The notes under the pieces: generated by a model
Told to the model about the DNA's origin: nothing
What the model saw: only the letters and a program-made list of their open reading frames with translations
Databases searched by the model: none
Shown: piece after piece, positions 18,743 through 29,608 of the stretch
Position numbering within the stretch: position 1 is the stretch's first letter
Layout of the letters: each line of letters begins with the position of its first letter
Origin: Ignavibacteria bacterium
GTDB taxonomy: Bacteria > Bacteroidota > Ignavibacteria > Tepidaquicellales > Tepidaquicellaceae
Direction: 5' to 3'
DNA: 64,000 nt
Assembly (NCBI GenBank): GCA_016709315.1
Contig: JADJMZ010000003.1
Span: 744,001 to 808,000, forward strand
Made by a program: the position numbers and the translations under genes

Positions 18743-20304
18743 TCAAATACCTCTCCTGAAATCATCTTTCCTGAACCAGTCGGTGTTTTCATTTATAAAT
18801 TTTAACTCAAGTTTCGGAAAAACAACCACACATTTTATATCATCTCTGTTTTTAACCGAATCAAATAATTCCCTTTTGAAATAAACCCTTGTAGCTCTCT
18901 CGGAGGATTTGTAAAAGCTGCTGTCCGAAAAAGATTCAGTAACATATTCTCTTCTTGTGAGTTTAAAATTTATATTTTTTTGTCTGCAAAATTTCGCAGA
19001 TAGATCATAAAAGATTTTCCCTGTTCGAAATTCTGAACAGGATCAATAACAGCAGTGACTATTGTTTCCTTTTGTGTATTTGCAATAACGGAATCCAGCA
19101 TTTTGCAGGATGATCTACTGTCGTCTGCATAAATCTTCATGTAAGGAAGCGTGTCATTTTTTATCTGAAAGAAAAGCAAAACAACTATCATTGAAAGAAA
19201 TAAATATTTTATAAGAACAGGTTTGTCTTTTGATTCAAAAATTCTTTTAAGAAGATAGATAAGGAAGAATGAAAATCCGAGAAAGTAGGGGAGTAAGTAT
19301 CTGTCCCTCATTCCCGATTTATAATAAAGAAGGTACTGAGGAATTATAATCAGAAGGAATAAAACAGTAATATTCAGAAACTCATATAGAATCTTTTTAA
19401 AAAATTCTTTATTAAAATGAAATTGTTTTTTTGAAATTATGTAATCAGATATTATAAAAATACCAAAAAGAATTGTCAGAAAGAAAGTTGACTGACGGAT
19501 ATTATAAATAAATTCACGAATGAACATTAAGCTGAATACCTTATTATCAATTCCAGTCTGACCTGTTTTATTTATCCCTACAAAAATATAATGTATAGAA
19601 GCGATATAATCAGGATCACTGAAGGAATTCCCGTCAGATAAATATTATCTTTAAAAGATTTGAATAAACTTAAATTATTTTTCCTGCTGTACAGACATAG
19701 ATAAAGGAACAGCATTGCCGGTATCATAAGAATAAAACTTTCTTTGCAAAGTGAAGATGCAAGAAGGGAAGTGATAAATAATAGATCATACTTCAGTTTA
19801 TGTCTGCCGTGATAAATACTCATTGCCAAGAACATCATTGATAAGGATAAGAAGAACATGCATAAATTCTCAGCATCTGCATACTGATACCATATAACCG
19901 ACTGAACTCCGGTTAAAGTAAGAAGACTGAACAAAATAGATTGAATAAATGAATATCCTGTAATCCGGGAAAACATGAATAAAAAGAAAGACGTGAAAAC
20001 CCCCCATCAGTCCGATGTAAACAGACCATGCCGTAAAATTCAGTCCGAGTATCTTTGTCATTACAACTCTGTGAATTGAAAACAAAGGTCTGAATCTGAA
20101 TCTTCCGTCATACAAAACGAGTTTTTTTGCAACTGAATGAACTGGCGCTGTTTTTAATTGCTGGGAAAGAGTAATTATCTGATGGTCATCTATTAAATGA
20201 TAACCTGAATCAAGTGAGCCGGTGTACATAAACATACTGAACCAGAATGCAAAGAAAATTGCAAATGCAGATATGTTCTTTAACAGATTGATATTAGAAG
20301 ACAT
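18743..20304 (-). CDS. Polytopic membrane protein, GT-C glycosyltransferase-like (frameshifted)
   Basis: Four frame segments join into one membrane protein of about 515 residues: 20304 to about 19990, about 19976 to 19578, 19527 to about 18978, and a C-terminal soluble tail ending at TGA 18743-18745 (VVVFPKLELKFINENTDWF). About ten hydrophobic segments are visible. The first extracytoplasmic loop carries LIDDHQII, reminiscent of the acidic DD/DE motif in GT-C sugar transferases, and GRFRFRPLFSIHR follows. Such enzymes use lipid-linked sugars at the outer face of the inner membrane. The GT-C link rests on topology and this motif only. Confidence 0.6.
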
Positions 20305-20318
20305 AAAAGAAATTCATA

Positions 20319-20639
20319 TTATTCAATGATCTTAAATATGTTCCACTTCTGCGAACCAGGAACAATGTAAGGAGCAAGCGCTTCGGAGAATTGCCTGAAC
20401 TGCGGCTGTGACATATCAGCAAGCGCTTTTTCAAAGTCATCTAGAGATTCAAAAACATATTCATCAATTATAAATGAAGGGCTGCTGCCGATATAGCCGT
20501 TCATTACACGGTTTTGTGAAACTCTGAAGTTGGAAGACCTGAACTTTTCTTCTCCCCATGCTTTCATAATATCCAGAGCCGGCTTTTGTTTTCCGTAAAT
20601 TATTTCAAGACTCCACTGACATACGAATTTTGTTTTCAT
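20319..20639 (-). CDS. Small cytoplasmic protein, dimeric alpha/beta-barrel-like
   Basis: The 106-residue protein is intact and lacks a signal peptide. The layout is beta (TKFVCQWSLEI), helix (ALDIMKAWGEEKF), beta (RVMNGYIGSSPSFIIDEYVFES), helix (LDDFEKALADMSQPQFRQFSEALAPYI), beta (QKWNIFKII). This matches the ferredoxin-like fold of NIPSNAP/ABM-type dimeric barrel proteins. No catalytic residue can be assigned. It is 14 bases upstream of the membrane protein on the same strand. Function unknown. Confidence 0.6.
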   Translation of the reverse strand: MKTKFVCQWSLEIIYGKQKPALDIMKAWGEEKFRSSNFRVSQNRVMNGYIGSSPSFIIDEYVFESLDDFEKALADMSQPQFRQFSEALAPYIVPGSQKWNIFKIIE

Positions 20640-20896
20640 GGCTTAATTAAAATTTCTTCAACTTAACAAAAGTAACAATGATATGAAATTCTAACTACTT
20701 GATCTTTAAGATTTCAGATCTGCGTTTTAAAGTATTGCAGATATATTATATGCCGGCAAAAGCTGAAGATTAATTTGTGTGATATTAAGTTGTCATAACA
20801 AAGAAATAAATTCAAAGATCAGTTTTCTGACTTTGCTCTGTAACCTGCTTGTATGTGTTATACGAAAGTTATTATATGACATTTATCAGATGCAGA

Positions 20897-22012
20897 TTAT
20901 TTTATTAAAAACATTCGTTTGGTGTCAGAGAAATAATCTGATGAAAGTTTATAGAAATATGTTCCGGACGGATAGTCTGCAGCATTCCATTCAACTTCAT
21001 ACGAGCCCGGCTGAAGCTGTTCATTCACTAAAGTTGCAACCTCTTTTCCTAACACATCAAGTATAACCAGCTTCACGTCTTGCGTCTCGCGTCTTGCGTC
21101 TCGAGGTATTCCGAACTTTATTTTTGTTATCGGATTGAACGGGTTAGGATAATTCTGTTCAAGGTAATGTTTTTCAGGAAGCGATGTTCCTGAAAGAGTT
21201 ACTGCTAAAGGACTGCCGGAGTTGACCCATGAAGTATAAATAAGACTTGCAATGAAGTGAGAAGCATTATTAAACAACATTTTTGTAAAGTTTCCCGCAA
21301 GCTCCCAATACTTCTGATAATAACTAGTATTATAGCTAGGTGCAAATGCATGCGCTATGCTGTCATACTTCAGGACAGAATCAACATACCTGTAATTATC
21401 ATAAAGAAAATTAAATACGAACTGGTTTAAATCTGAAACATAAATTGCATTTTCAAAAGTATATGTAATATATGCAGAGTCACGGTTTATAAGCTGCGTT
21501 TCATATCTTGAATGAACTCCGGTTTGATTTGTATATTGCCCGTCATAATTTCTTGTAATATGAAGGGGGTTATGTCCGTCTGCAACATAGTGTCCGAGGT
21601 CAGCGGCATGAAGCATTGCTTTTTGAAAATTATGAAGCTGAAAATATTTTTTTACTGAATCGGTTGTTGCCATAATAGAAAAAGGTAAAATGCCTTTAGC
21701 ATTTACAAAACTACTTCCGTGAAGAGCGATAAGAGAATCTAAACTTTGAGGAATTCTCCCGTTTGCAATAAATTCAGGGTAATCATCAATATCAATATAA
21801 TGTCTCTTTGCTTCACTTGTATCAGTATTTCTTCTGTAATCAGCATCTGATGAATGAGCAGCAAGTGAGTCTGACCAGTTCAGGAAACCCATTAAAGGCG
21901 GAAATGAGATTGTAGATCTTCTGTTAATAATCTTATGTCCGGAAGCTCCCCAGCCGTAAATAAAAATTAAACTGAATAAAAGCAGTAAAAATATTTTATG
22001 TTTATGATTCAC
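20897..22012 (-). CDS. Secreted S1/P1-type nuclease or zinc phospholipase with T9SS tail
   Basis: The 371-residue protein has a signal peptide followed directly by W21-G-x-x-G-H26, the mature N-terminus typical of S1/P1 nuclease/phospholipase C zinc enzymes, where Trp1 and His ligate zinc. Further ligand regions are RHYIDID, HAADLGHYVADGHNPLH (HxxxD-type), and VHSRYET. The last 90 residues are a T9SS sorting domain (NYPNPFNPITKIKFGIP ... GKEVATLVN ... SGTYFYKL ... KRMFLIK). The enzyme should be exported and surface-attached, cutting nucleic acids or phospholipids. A duplicated 14-bp repeat is embedded in the sorting-domain coding region (21076-21103). Confidence 0.85.
   Translation of the reverse strand: MNHKHKIFLLLLFSLIFIYGWGASGHKIINRRSTISFPPLMGFLNWSDSLAAHSSDADYRRNTDTSEAKRHYIDIDDYPEFIANGRIPQSLDSLIALHGSSFVNAKGILPFSIMATTDSVKKYFQLHNFQKAMLHAADLGHYVADGHNPLHITRNYDGQYTNQTGVHSRYETQLINRDSAYITYTFENAIYVSDLNQFVFNFLYDNYRYVDSVLKYDSIAHAFAPSYNTSYYQKYWELAGNFTKMLFNNASHFIASLIYTSWVNSGSPLAVTLSGTSLPEKHYLEQNYPNPFNPITKIKFGIPRDARRETQDVKLVILDVLGKEVATLVNEQLQPGSYEVEWNAADYPSGTYFYKLSSDYFSDTKRMFLIK
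21076..21103. repeat. In-gene duplicated 14-bp repeat
   Basis: Two tandem copies of CGTCTTGCGTCTCG lie inside the T9SS tail of the S1/P1-type gene and encode part of RDARRETQD. The corresponding point of the other T9SS tail (6236-7675) is shorter. Confidence 0.85.
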
Positions 22013-22285
22013 TTATTATTATATTGTTTGCAAAAATTTACACTTCTCGTGAACCCGTGTATTTGAAACCTTGATTACTTTAATTGTGAGTTTCAAATTA
22101 TAAATTATCATCTGCAATATCAACTGAGATTTGCAAATCAGTTATTGAAAATGAAAGAAGTTCGACCCTGTGCCCCGGGCAACTGAAGCAACCGGTGAAA
22201 AGCTAAAATTAAGTTTATGCGGATGAAAAATTTCCATCAAAAATAATTCTAAAAATGCGAACATCCTTCACGTAAATATTCATGA

Positions 22286-22323
22286 CAAAAAAAGCCCTGC
22301 AAAGAATACACTTGCAGGGCTTT
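22286..22323 (-). terminator. Intrinsic terminator after tRNA-Thr
   Basis: Read on the minus strand, AAAGCCCTGCAA and TTGCAGGGCTTT form a 12-bp stem (22312-22323 with 22291-22302) followed by a run of T. It lies five bases beyond the tRNA 3' end. Confidence 0.85.
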
Positions 22324-22327
22324 AAAG

Positions 22328-22400
22328 AGCTGGTGACTGGATTTGAACCGGCGACCTGCTGATTACGAATCAGCTGCTCTACCAACTGAGCTACACCAGC
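22328..22400 (-). tRNA. tRNA-Thr (anticodon CGT)
   Basis: The minus strand folds as a cloverleaf. The acceptor arms are GCTGGTG and CACCAGC with discriminator T (22328). The D-arm region reads TAGCTCAGTTGGTAGAGC. The anticodon arm is CTGATTCGTAATCAG with CGT at 22365-22367, and the T-arm is CCGGTTCAAATCC. CCA is not encoded. It stands at the border between the secretome block and the mobile/defence island. Confidence 0.95.
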
Positions 22401-22696
22401 ATGCTTTAATATGGTTGTTTTTAATGTTTTTGAAATATTAAACCCTTCCAGAATTAAATAATTTCAGTTATTTTTTACAAAATGCTAACAAATCTGCTAA
22501 CACTTAATCTTGATAAGAATCTAAACTATTTAAGGTTGATTTTATTCGTAAGCCATCCTCATTATAGAAAGCCCGATTTAATAAAATTTTTCAGGTTTGA
22601 TATTAACAAATCTATCATAAACAAAAATTTTATCTTCACCATTAGTTTCAATTTTAAAATTAAGCAATTAATTTAAAATAAAAAGTATCTTTAAAA

Positions 22697-22864
22697 TTAC
22701 TTTTGATTTCTAACCTCGTTTAGTTCATTATATAACTTTTCAAGTTCTTTAGCCGTCGCTTCTTTCACGCTTCCAAACGGAGTAATCGAATAAGCATGTT
22801 AGGCAATTTCGATTTTCTTTAAGATTTCTTTTTCTGAGTTTTTATTTAGTATTGGTCTGGGCAT
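22697..22864 (-). CDS. Small hypothetical gene beside the integrase (frameshifted)
   Basis: An ATG at 22862-22864 opens MPRPILNKNSEKEILKKIEIA; after a one-base shift near 22802 the frame continues HAYSITPFGSVKEATAKELE and ends at TAA 22697-22699. Together this is about 55 residues. It is divergent from the integrase fragment. A regulator or excisionase-like role is a guess. The stretch 22401-22696 shows no convincing gene. Confidence 0.35.
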
Positions 22865-22979
22865 GACACAATATAATAATTTACCTTAATAAAATAAGGT
22901 ATGCAAATATTATAAGTTACCCATATGCAAAGACTTCCGAAACTGGATAAAGTCTAATGAGAAAGCTTTTTATGTTTCA

Positions 22980-23579
22980 GTGAGAGAAAAAATTATTATT
23001 GCAAATCCATTTAATTTTTTTCGAACCGAGATAAAGAAAACTGAAACAAAAAAAGAGTTTCTGACTTTCCCGGAGATTCAAAAGTTAGCAACAACTCCCT
23101 GTTCTAATTGTGAAGTTAAGAGGGCATTCCTTTTTTCCTGTTATACCGGTTTAAGATTATCTGATATTATGAATCTGGAATGGTCGAATATTGAAGGAAG
23201 CAATCTAGATTTTAAACAAGAGAAAACAAAGAATTACGAATACCTTCCTTTATCACCTACAGCTTTATCTTTGCTTCACTTTAATAATTCTAAAATAATT
23301 AATTTCAATGAAGGTAAAGTATTCAAATTACCAACAAATCAGGTTGTAAATTCTCATATTGAAAAATGGATTAAGAAAGCGGGGATCAGTAAACACATTA
23401 CCTATCATAATTCAAGACATACATTTGCAACTTTAACATTATCCTCAGGAATTGATTTATATACAGTTTCAAAGTTATTAGGACATACTGATATTAAGCA
23501 TACTCAGATTTATGCTAAAGTAATTAATGAAAATAAACAGAAGGCAGTTAATTCTTTACCGGAGCTAAGTGTAGTTTAA
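22980..23579 (+). pseudogene. Tyrosine recombinase, 5'-truncated catalytic domain
   Basis: The 199-residue frame contains the complete catalytic core of a tyrosine integrase: TGLRLSDI (Arg I), a Lys-containing strand (QEKTKNYEYLPL), HNSRHTFAT (HxxR), and LLGHTDIKHTQIYAK (His and Tyr nucleophile). The SAM-like core-binding domain and arm-binding domain are missing. The bases before 22980 include a fragment (RLPKLDKV...KAFYVSV-like) in other frames, so the 5' part has been deleted or scrambled. It is next to tRNA-Thr but faces the tRNA 5' side, so the tRNA may not be its attachment site. Probably inactive. Confidence 0.8.
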
Positions 23580-23618
23580 ATTAATAAATCTATCTGATTT
23601 CCGTCGTAAATACAATAT

Positions 23619-24956
23619 TCACACACCATTAATTTTAAATCCAAATTCTTTTTCTTCCGTTCTTTTATAGAACCCTCTGTATGACAACTCGATCAAATTA
23701 TTTAAATATATTTTTAGATCACTCCCTGCATCTAATTTAAATTTAATTTCCAGCTGTTTAATTAAATTAACTATGAATGCACCGGTTACATTTTTTCTTT
23801 TAAGATTGCCAAGGAGTTCTTCATCAAATAAGTTAATTACATATTCGTTCTTAGTCACAGAATTTATAAGTTTAATATAATCTGCTATATGAATTTTGCC
23901 GAAATCTAAAATCATATCAAATCTTCCCGGTCTTGATGCAGCTTTGTCTATAAGAGATTTATCATTTGTTGTCGCCAGCAGAAATACATTATTCTTTTCA
24001 AAGCCGTCTAATTCCTGTAAAAAACTTCCAAAAGAACTGTTTGAATATCCCAACTCCCGGTTACCGGTGATTAAATCTATATCATCAATACATATTACAG
24101 ACGGAGATAATAATCTTGCAAAATCGAATAAAGATTTAAAATCCGTTTCCCCTCCTGCTATTATTACAGTAACTTTACCATATAGTAAATTGATAAGTGT
24201 TCTGACAGATTTGGTTTTTCCTGTACCCGGAGCGCCACACAAAAGATATCTTAAATTATACCCAATCTCCGAAAAATTATCTGCGCATTCTTTAAATCTC
24301 TCCAGTTCGGATTTAATTTGTTCAGGTACATATATTTTATCCAATGATTCATTTTTAAATTCATCAACTCTCAGTTCTGAAATTTCCATATTGTTATCCT
24401 CATCGAGCTTGATTGTAAGTAAATTATTTTTGTAATAAGAATTTTTGATAGATTGATTTATCAAATAATCTGATAAAAGGTTTGTCTTTGTAGATTCCGG
24501 ACCGATCCCCAGCACGGATATATAATTTCTGACAATAGAAGTTCCACTTCGATGAAATAATTGCAAAAATACTGTAACCTGATATTTGCTTTCTTCAAAT
24601 TCGAGATGCACATATATAACATCATTCCCAATCAATGAAAGACCCAATTCATTTGTTGATACAATTGCCGGAGCTATGATAACCGGATTCGCACTTGATG
24701 CAAGAGCAGCAAACTCACTAATTGATACTTTTTCATCAGACAATGTTCCTTCATAAAGCGCATACAAATATGTTTTCATAAATTCATATTCAAATAAACT
24801 TACTTTCCTCTGATACAAAGGATATAAGAAATTATGATTATTTTCTTTTACATTTGGATAATGCTGACTTCTTCATTATCTATAAGTGCATTTCCATTCA
24901 AGACATCTGTTTCACTGCTGTCTTCCTTTAACTTTCTTTTAAGTTCATTCGCCATA
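23619..24956 (-). CDS. AAA+ ATPase with N-terminal substrate-type domain (frameshifted)
   Basis: The gene starts at ATG 24954-24956 after AAGGAG, reads MANELKRKLKEDSSETD, shifts frame near 24850, then continues for about 400 residues. After a variable N-terminal domain of about 180 residues come Walker A (GAPGTGKT), Walker B (VICIDDID), sensor 1 (LLATTND) and the arginine finger SRPGRFD, as in classic AAA enzymes (BCS1/FtsH/proteasomal-type ATPase cores). There is no protease or membrane segment. It probably remodels protein or nucleic-acid complexes. A role in the island's defence or mobility functions is inference from neighbours. Confidence 0.8.
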
Positions 24957-25149
24957 TAATTTAATCTCCTTATTTTATTTTAAATTTCAAAAATATTAAT
25001 TAGTGAAATGTAATTGTTATTTGTTACTTAAATGTTACTTTTCAATACATAGTTCAGAAATTTGATTATGTGATTTGAAGTTAAAATGTACAAACTGTAT
25101 TTTCTTTTATTCGAACAGATAACAAAAATTATTTCGAAAGAAAAATATT

Positions 25150-25899
25150 ATGTCTTTAATAGAGCTTAGCAAAGTATTTTCTGAATATGGTATTTATCCT
25201 CAGAATCATTTTACATCTGATAAATCCTTAAGTGTTTATGAAAATATTTTCCAAATGACCGTATAATAATGATTTAAAAATAATTTTAGAAAAACAACCT
25301 TTAACTTCGAAATTTGGAGCAGATTTGCCTTGGTGGGGTAAAATTATTTTAATCATTCTCCCGGTAAAAGAATTATGGCTATCTCTCAGGACACAAATGC
25401 AAGAGAAGCCGGGGTCAATTGCATTACATTCTCATTTAATGGGTAAGAATAATTTGGATAAAGAAATTTCTGTATGGAAAGGTATGAAAACATTCAAAGA
25501 GTTTTTCGATAATTTTTTAAGTAATTATAATTATCTTTATGTAACAGATGCAGGCAAAGTACGAAATCCAGGAATGGAAAAATAGACAAAGAAAAATCAG
25601 CAAAATTGCTTTTTTAAAGAAATTACGATTTGCAATCCGGATTTGATTATTGTATTTGGCATAAATCCTACAAGGATTCTAAATTTAACTTATCCTTCAG
25701 AAGAAAATATTTCCAAAGAAATCAAATATGCAGATATTCCAAATTTAAATATCCCTATTGAGAGAAATGGAAAGAAATATGTAATTTCGCCATTTTTAAC
25801 AGGTCAAGGTAGATATGGAAAGATAGATCTAGAGAGGATTTCACAAATGGTTACAATAAAGCTATAGAATTAATTAAACGAACTTTATATGAAAAGTAA
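25150..25899 (+). CDS. Frameshifted gene, possibly UDG-superfamily
   Basis: From ATG 25150 the frames reconstruct about 245 residues: MSLIELSKVFSEYGIYPQN, then GADLPWWGK, RIMAISQDTNAREAGS, YLYVTDAGK, a strand IIVFGINPTRIL, and PFLTGQGRYGKID, ending near ELIKRTLYEK (TAA 25897-25899). At least four indels interrupt it. The order (loop with Gly/Asp/Trp, IxxxxQDTNAREAGS, later hydrophobic strand plus GINPT) is reminiscent of the uracil-DNA glycosylase superfamily, but I could not place the catalytic motifs confidently. It may be a decayed gene. Confidence 0.4.
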
Positions 25900-26002
25900 A
25901 TTTATTAATTCGTAATTAAATTTTGCCATTCCTTATTTCATTTAATTTTAAAATTCTATAATTTATTTAAATTAATAATCAAATAAATTCATATATTGAA
26001 TT

Positions 26003-27047
26003 GTGAAGAATATAAAAACAGAATATAGAATATACAGAAACAATGGAGTAAAGCTAAATGCTTCAATATTTGACTTTATTGATGGCGATTTTGAAACAAA
26101 GCAAACTAAAGCTTTTTCTTATATACTAAAAAATTATCCTGATATAATAAAAAAACTTTTTAACTTTATTCCTATTATAAATAATCAGAAATATGATGAA
26201 GTGAGAATAGATGCTGAGTTAAGAACCGAACACAAAAAAAGATCTGATATACTTATAAGAATGTACAGAAATAAAATTCCAATAGTGGCTTTAATAATTG
26301 AGGCAAAAAGTATTAAAACTGGAGTTACAAAAATTGATTCTATAGAAAAGCAATTAGAAGAATATTTTAATGATTCAGTATTAAATGAATTTAATGGGAA
26401 AAAACATGGTATTGTATTAACAAAGTATGAGTTAGTTTCAGATAAATTCAGTTGCATAACATGGAATAAATTAATAACTGATCTAAATTACTATTATTCA
26501 AAAAAACCAAAAAGTAATCTTGTCAATGAATTCACTGACTATTTAATTAAAATAAATAATACAATGGAATATTATGAAAAAGAAGTAGCATCAATTCCAG
26601 CACAACATACAATTGAAAATGTTGAAAAATATTCAATATATCATAGACCCACAGATATGGATGCAATTAAAAAAATCTATATATGTAACGTTTAGAAAAG
26701 ATAAAGGTAGGATGGAAAAACTTTATAAAGTCAAAAGAATTTTAACACTTTCTCCGAGTTATATTGATGGAATAAGAAAAAACAATTCATGCGAAGATAT
26801 GGAAATCGAAAAATTAGAAAAAACCGATTTTGAAAATTTAAGAGCATATATAAGAAATAGTCTTACAGAAAAAATTAAAAGTGATTATAATTTTTATGTA
26901 TTGGATACAAAACATAATATCAATTTAATTAATCGAAACAATATTTTCCCAAGGCCTGAAAGAAATAATCTTGGTTACTGGTATTATAGCTTATCAGAAT
27001 TGTTATCTGAAAAGGAAATTGTTATGGTTGATAGTAAAAGTAAATAG
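26003..27047 (+). CDS. PD-(D/E)XK-type nuclease-like protein (frameshifted)
   Basis: A GTG start at 26003 opens a 230-residue frame. A one-base indel in the A run near 26670 moves to a second frame that ends at 27047, giving about 345 residues. The N-terminal half has the nuclease-fold signature VRIDAEL ... KRSDILIRMYRNKIPIVALIIEAKS, where the Asp of RSDIL and the Glu and Lys of IEAK would form the catalytic PD-ExK triad. The C-terminal part is Lys/Glu/Tyr-rich and unrecognised. It lies between a decayed gene and a convergent DUF2779-type gene. Confidence 0.6.
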
Positions 27048-27140
27048 TTCTTATTCTCAAAATATTTCAAAATAATTAAAAATATTTTGAAGCCGTTGTT
27101 ATTATTTAGTTTGTTTGCCCGAATATAAAGTGAGTAAAAT

Positions 27141-29015
27141 TTATTTTTCAACACTCTTATCCATCCAATACTTCCAAATAATCACCATCGCCATTGTATC
27201 AAGTTCGCAATATTGAAGCAGTAAATTTTTTTAATCTGTTCTCTTCTCTCAGGTTTATCTGCCAATGTTCCGAACATTAATTCATGATACGCGCGCATTG
27301 CACCGGTTCCATCTTTTACAATCTCTTCTGTTTCTAATTCTGTTATTAAAGGCGCAAGAGTATCATAAGGATTAATGACTTCTAAAGAATCAGAAGAAGT
27401 ATATTTTTTAAACCAGGGAATAGAATGAAGATATTTATTATTGTTCCAGATGGCAGGCAGTACTTTTTTTATTGAAGTCTTCCCTTTCATATCAGGATGA
27501 AAATAATATTTCAATGTCAGATCATTCATATCAACAAAACGACCTTCCCGATTTCCATCAGTTGTCATGCTAGTCAACCATTGTTTTAAGGGATCATTCG
27601 TGTAATTAAAAATTTCCATCTGCTCCAAAACTTTTCTGAGAATAGTATTTTTCAAAAGAAGACCACATCAATGGCGTTCCTGAATCCCCAATCTGATCCA
27701 TTAAAGCTTCAGCAAAACGAAAATTCGGAAAATCATATTCGCAATTCAACCATTCCGAATGTTTGGGTTCAGCATTGGTGCAGTTATTGTGTGACAGCTC
27801 CATTGAAAAGCAACTAATTCGTAAGGTCTCATTCCAATGTGATGTGGAATTGCACCCATATATGTTTCAAAATCTATGAAGTGTAATGGATAATTAAGTT
27901 CTTTCAGAGTAACTGATAAATCACTGCTTATCCATTCGTTATTGGATTTTGTGTTTTGAAATTGCAATAGTTGTCTTAAACCTCTTGAGCCGAGTTCGCC
28001 TTTGCTATTCTTAAAACGTTGAACATCCAAATCCCAAAACGAAACTTTTCTTTCTTCAATTAATTCATCCAGATACCAATCTTTATTACTATTCTTAAGA
28101 GTACCACCGTAATACAGATCAAAAATATGCGGATCTACATCTGTAAGTTCCTTCCAGCATTCACGATAACCGTTGTTTTCAATTTCATCACCAAGATTGA
28201 ATTCGCAAGCTTTACATTTCTTATTAATTAAATACTGCTCCTGTTTAATTCCTTTTTCAAGTATATCAAGAAAAAGATTTGTGCGTTGTTTTATATCATC
28301 CATCATACTTTCAACTTCATTATTCACATCAACTAAAGTTAAGAGATTATCTTTTATAAGTTGATCAATATATTTTTGCCTATCTGAGTCATTTTCGTAT
28401 TTAAATTGAACTCTTGGCTTCTTGAATTGAACTTTGTTTTGCGCGGGTAATTCATCATTTTCGAATTTTTCTTCAATCATTTCATTCACTTCGAACCAAC
28501 CGGCTAAACCTTCTATATTCGTACGTTTTGTTTTATCAGGTAATAACAGATACGAATTAATATTAAATTCAGGGTAAGCTTCTTTAAGCACCATAGTTTG
28601 GTACGCAACATCTTCTATTGATTCCTGAAGATTTTTAATCGCTTTATCCGGATCTGCACTGTTATAGGATCTGGATTTAACTTCTATCAGATTGAATACA
28701 CTTCCGATTTTTCTCTAGAATGTCAATTCTTATTATTTTATTATTTGATATAACAGTTGCTTCAAACAAAGTTATCGATTCATTTTGATCTATTAATTTT
28801 TTTGTTTCATTAATTGCTGATTCAAGTGTATCACCTTTGATTTCAATTCCATCCGGATAAATTAGTTGAGCAAGCTTTCCAACTATATATCCGCCTTGTG
28901 CAAGCATTTCCATATATTCATTGGAATCGTTCTTTGTTAGATAAGATGCTTTCTTATAAACTAACTTTTTTGGACAGGTAGAGGCAATTTTGAAGTCGGA
29001 TTTTGAAAGTGCCAT
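27141..29015 (-). CDS. DUF2779-type nuclease-like protein (several frameshifts)
   Basis: Four frame segments join into one protein of about 620 residues, from MALSKSDFKIASTCPKKLVY at 29015 to WKYWMDKSVEK ending at TAA 27141-27143. Marks of the family are an N-terminal S-x-F-K-x-x-x-x-C-P-x-K segment (usual start of PD-(D/E)XK/Cas4-like domains), a KKCKACEF cysteine patch, and the RNase H-like core HFIDFETYMGAIPHHIGMRPYE plus FQWSCH. Indels lie near 28680, 28595, 27790, 27630 and 27230, mostly in homopolymers. The family is usually annotated as unknown; the fold suggests DNA/RNA cleavage. Confidence 0.72.
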
Positions 29016-29256
29016 AGGGAATTAATATTTATTGAATTGAGAATCTAAAACATCTTAAATTGGACATTTTAAAATGTACTGTTGTAAATTTAGAATATTC
29101 CACATCCTAAACTATTAAAAAATTTCTAAATTCATTAAAAATGTTAAAAGTAAATAAAATCAGACATTTGATCTAATAACTATTTTAATGCTATAACAGT
29201 AAAAACATTTATTTTAAGTTAATCTAGTAATCTTAATTTCGACTATTAATTATAAA

Positions 29257-29505
29257 TTAATCCGTTTTTCCCATTTCTTTAAAATCTATATCTCCCCATA
29301 AACCTATTTTATTTTCTCGTGCTACTCTTTGAGCTTCCAAAAAATACTATTCTTGTAACTTTTATAGAGTTATATTTAAAATGTTTATCTTTTCCTTCAT
29401 CCTTTGCTGTTTCCTTTCCAATAACTTTAACATTCCTTTGAGCATCAAAACATCCAATAAAAAAAACTACCAATATACTAAATACAATTACAATTTTTTT
29501 TTCAT
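29257..29505 (-). CDS. Small lipoprotein with SNase-like C-terminus (frameshifted)
   Basis: From the ATG at 29503-29505 the frames give MKKK-IVIVFSILVVFFIGC, a lipoprotein signal with lipobox FFIGC, then about 40 Lys-rich residues, and after a shift LEAQRVARENKIGLWGDID, ending at TAA 29257-29259. That last segment resembles the C-terminal helix of staphylococcal-nuclease domains (ExAxxxxxGLW), but the catalytic barrel is absent. It is likely a deletion derivative. No gene is visible between 29016 and 29256. Confidence 0.4.
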
Positions 29506-29608
29506 AACCGTTTTAATTAATTTGTTGAAATTTGAGATTCTTTTTTGATGAGTCCTAAACATATTTTCACCCTAATAATTTTCTTTACAGACTCATAGAT
29601 TTGTAATT

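Noticed and set aside
22482..22676. 64-residue plus-strand frame near the tRNA
   Set aside because: No ribosome site, low complexity, no match to neighbouring functions; likely chance in A+T-rich DNA.
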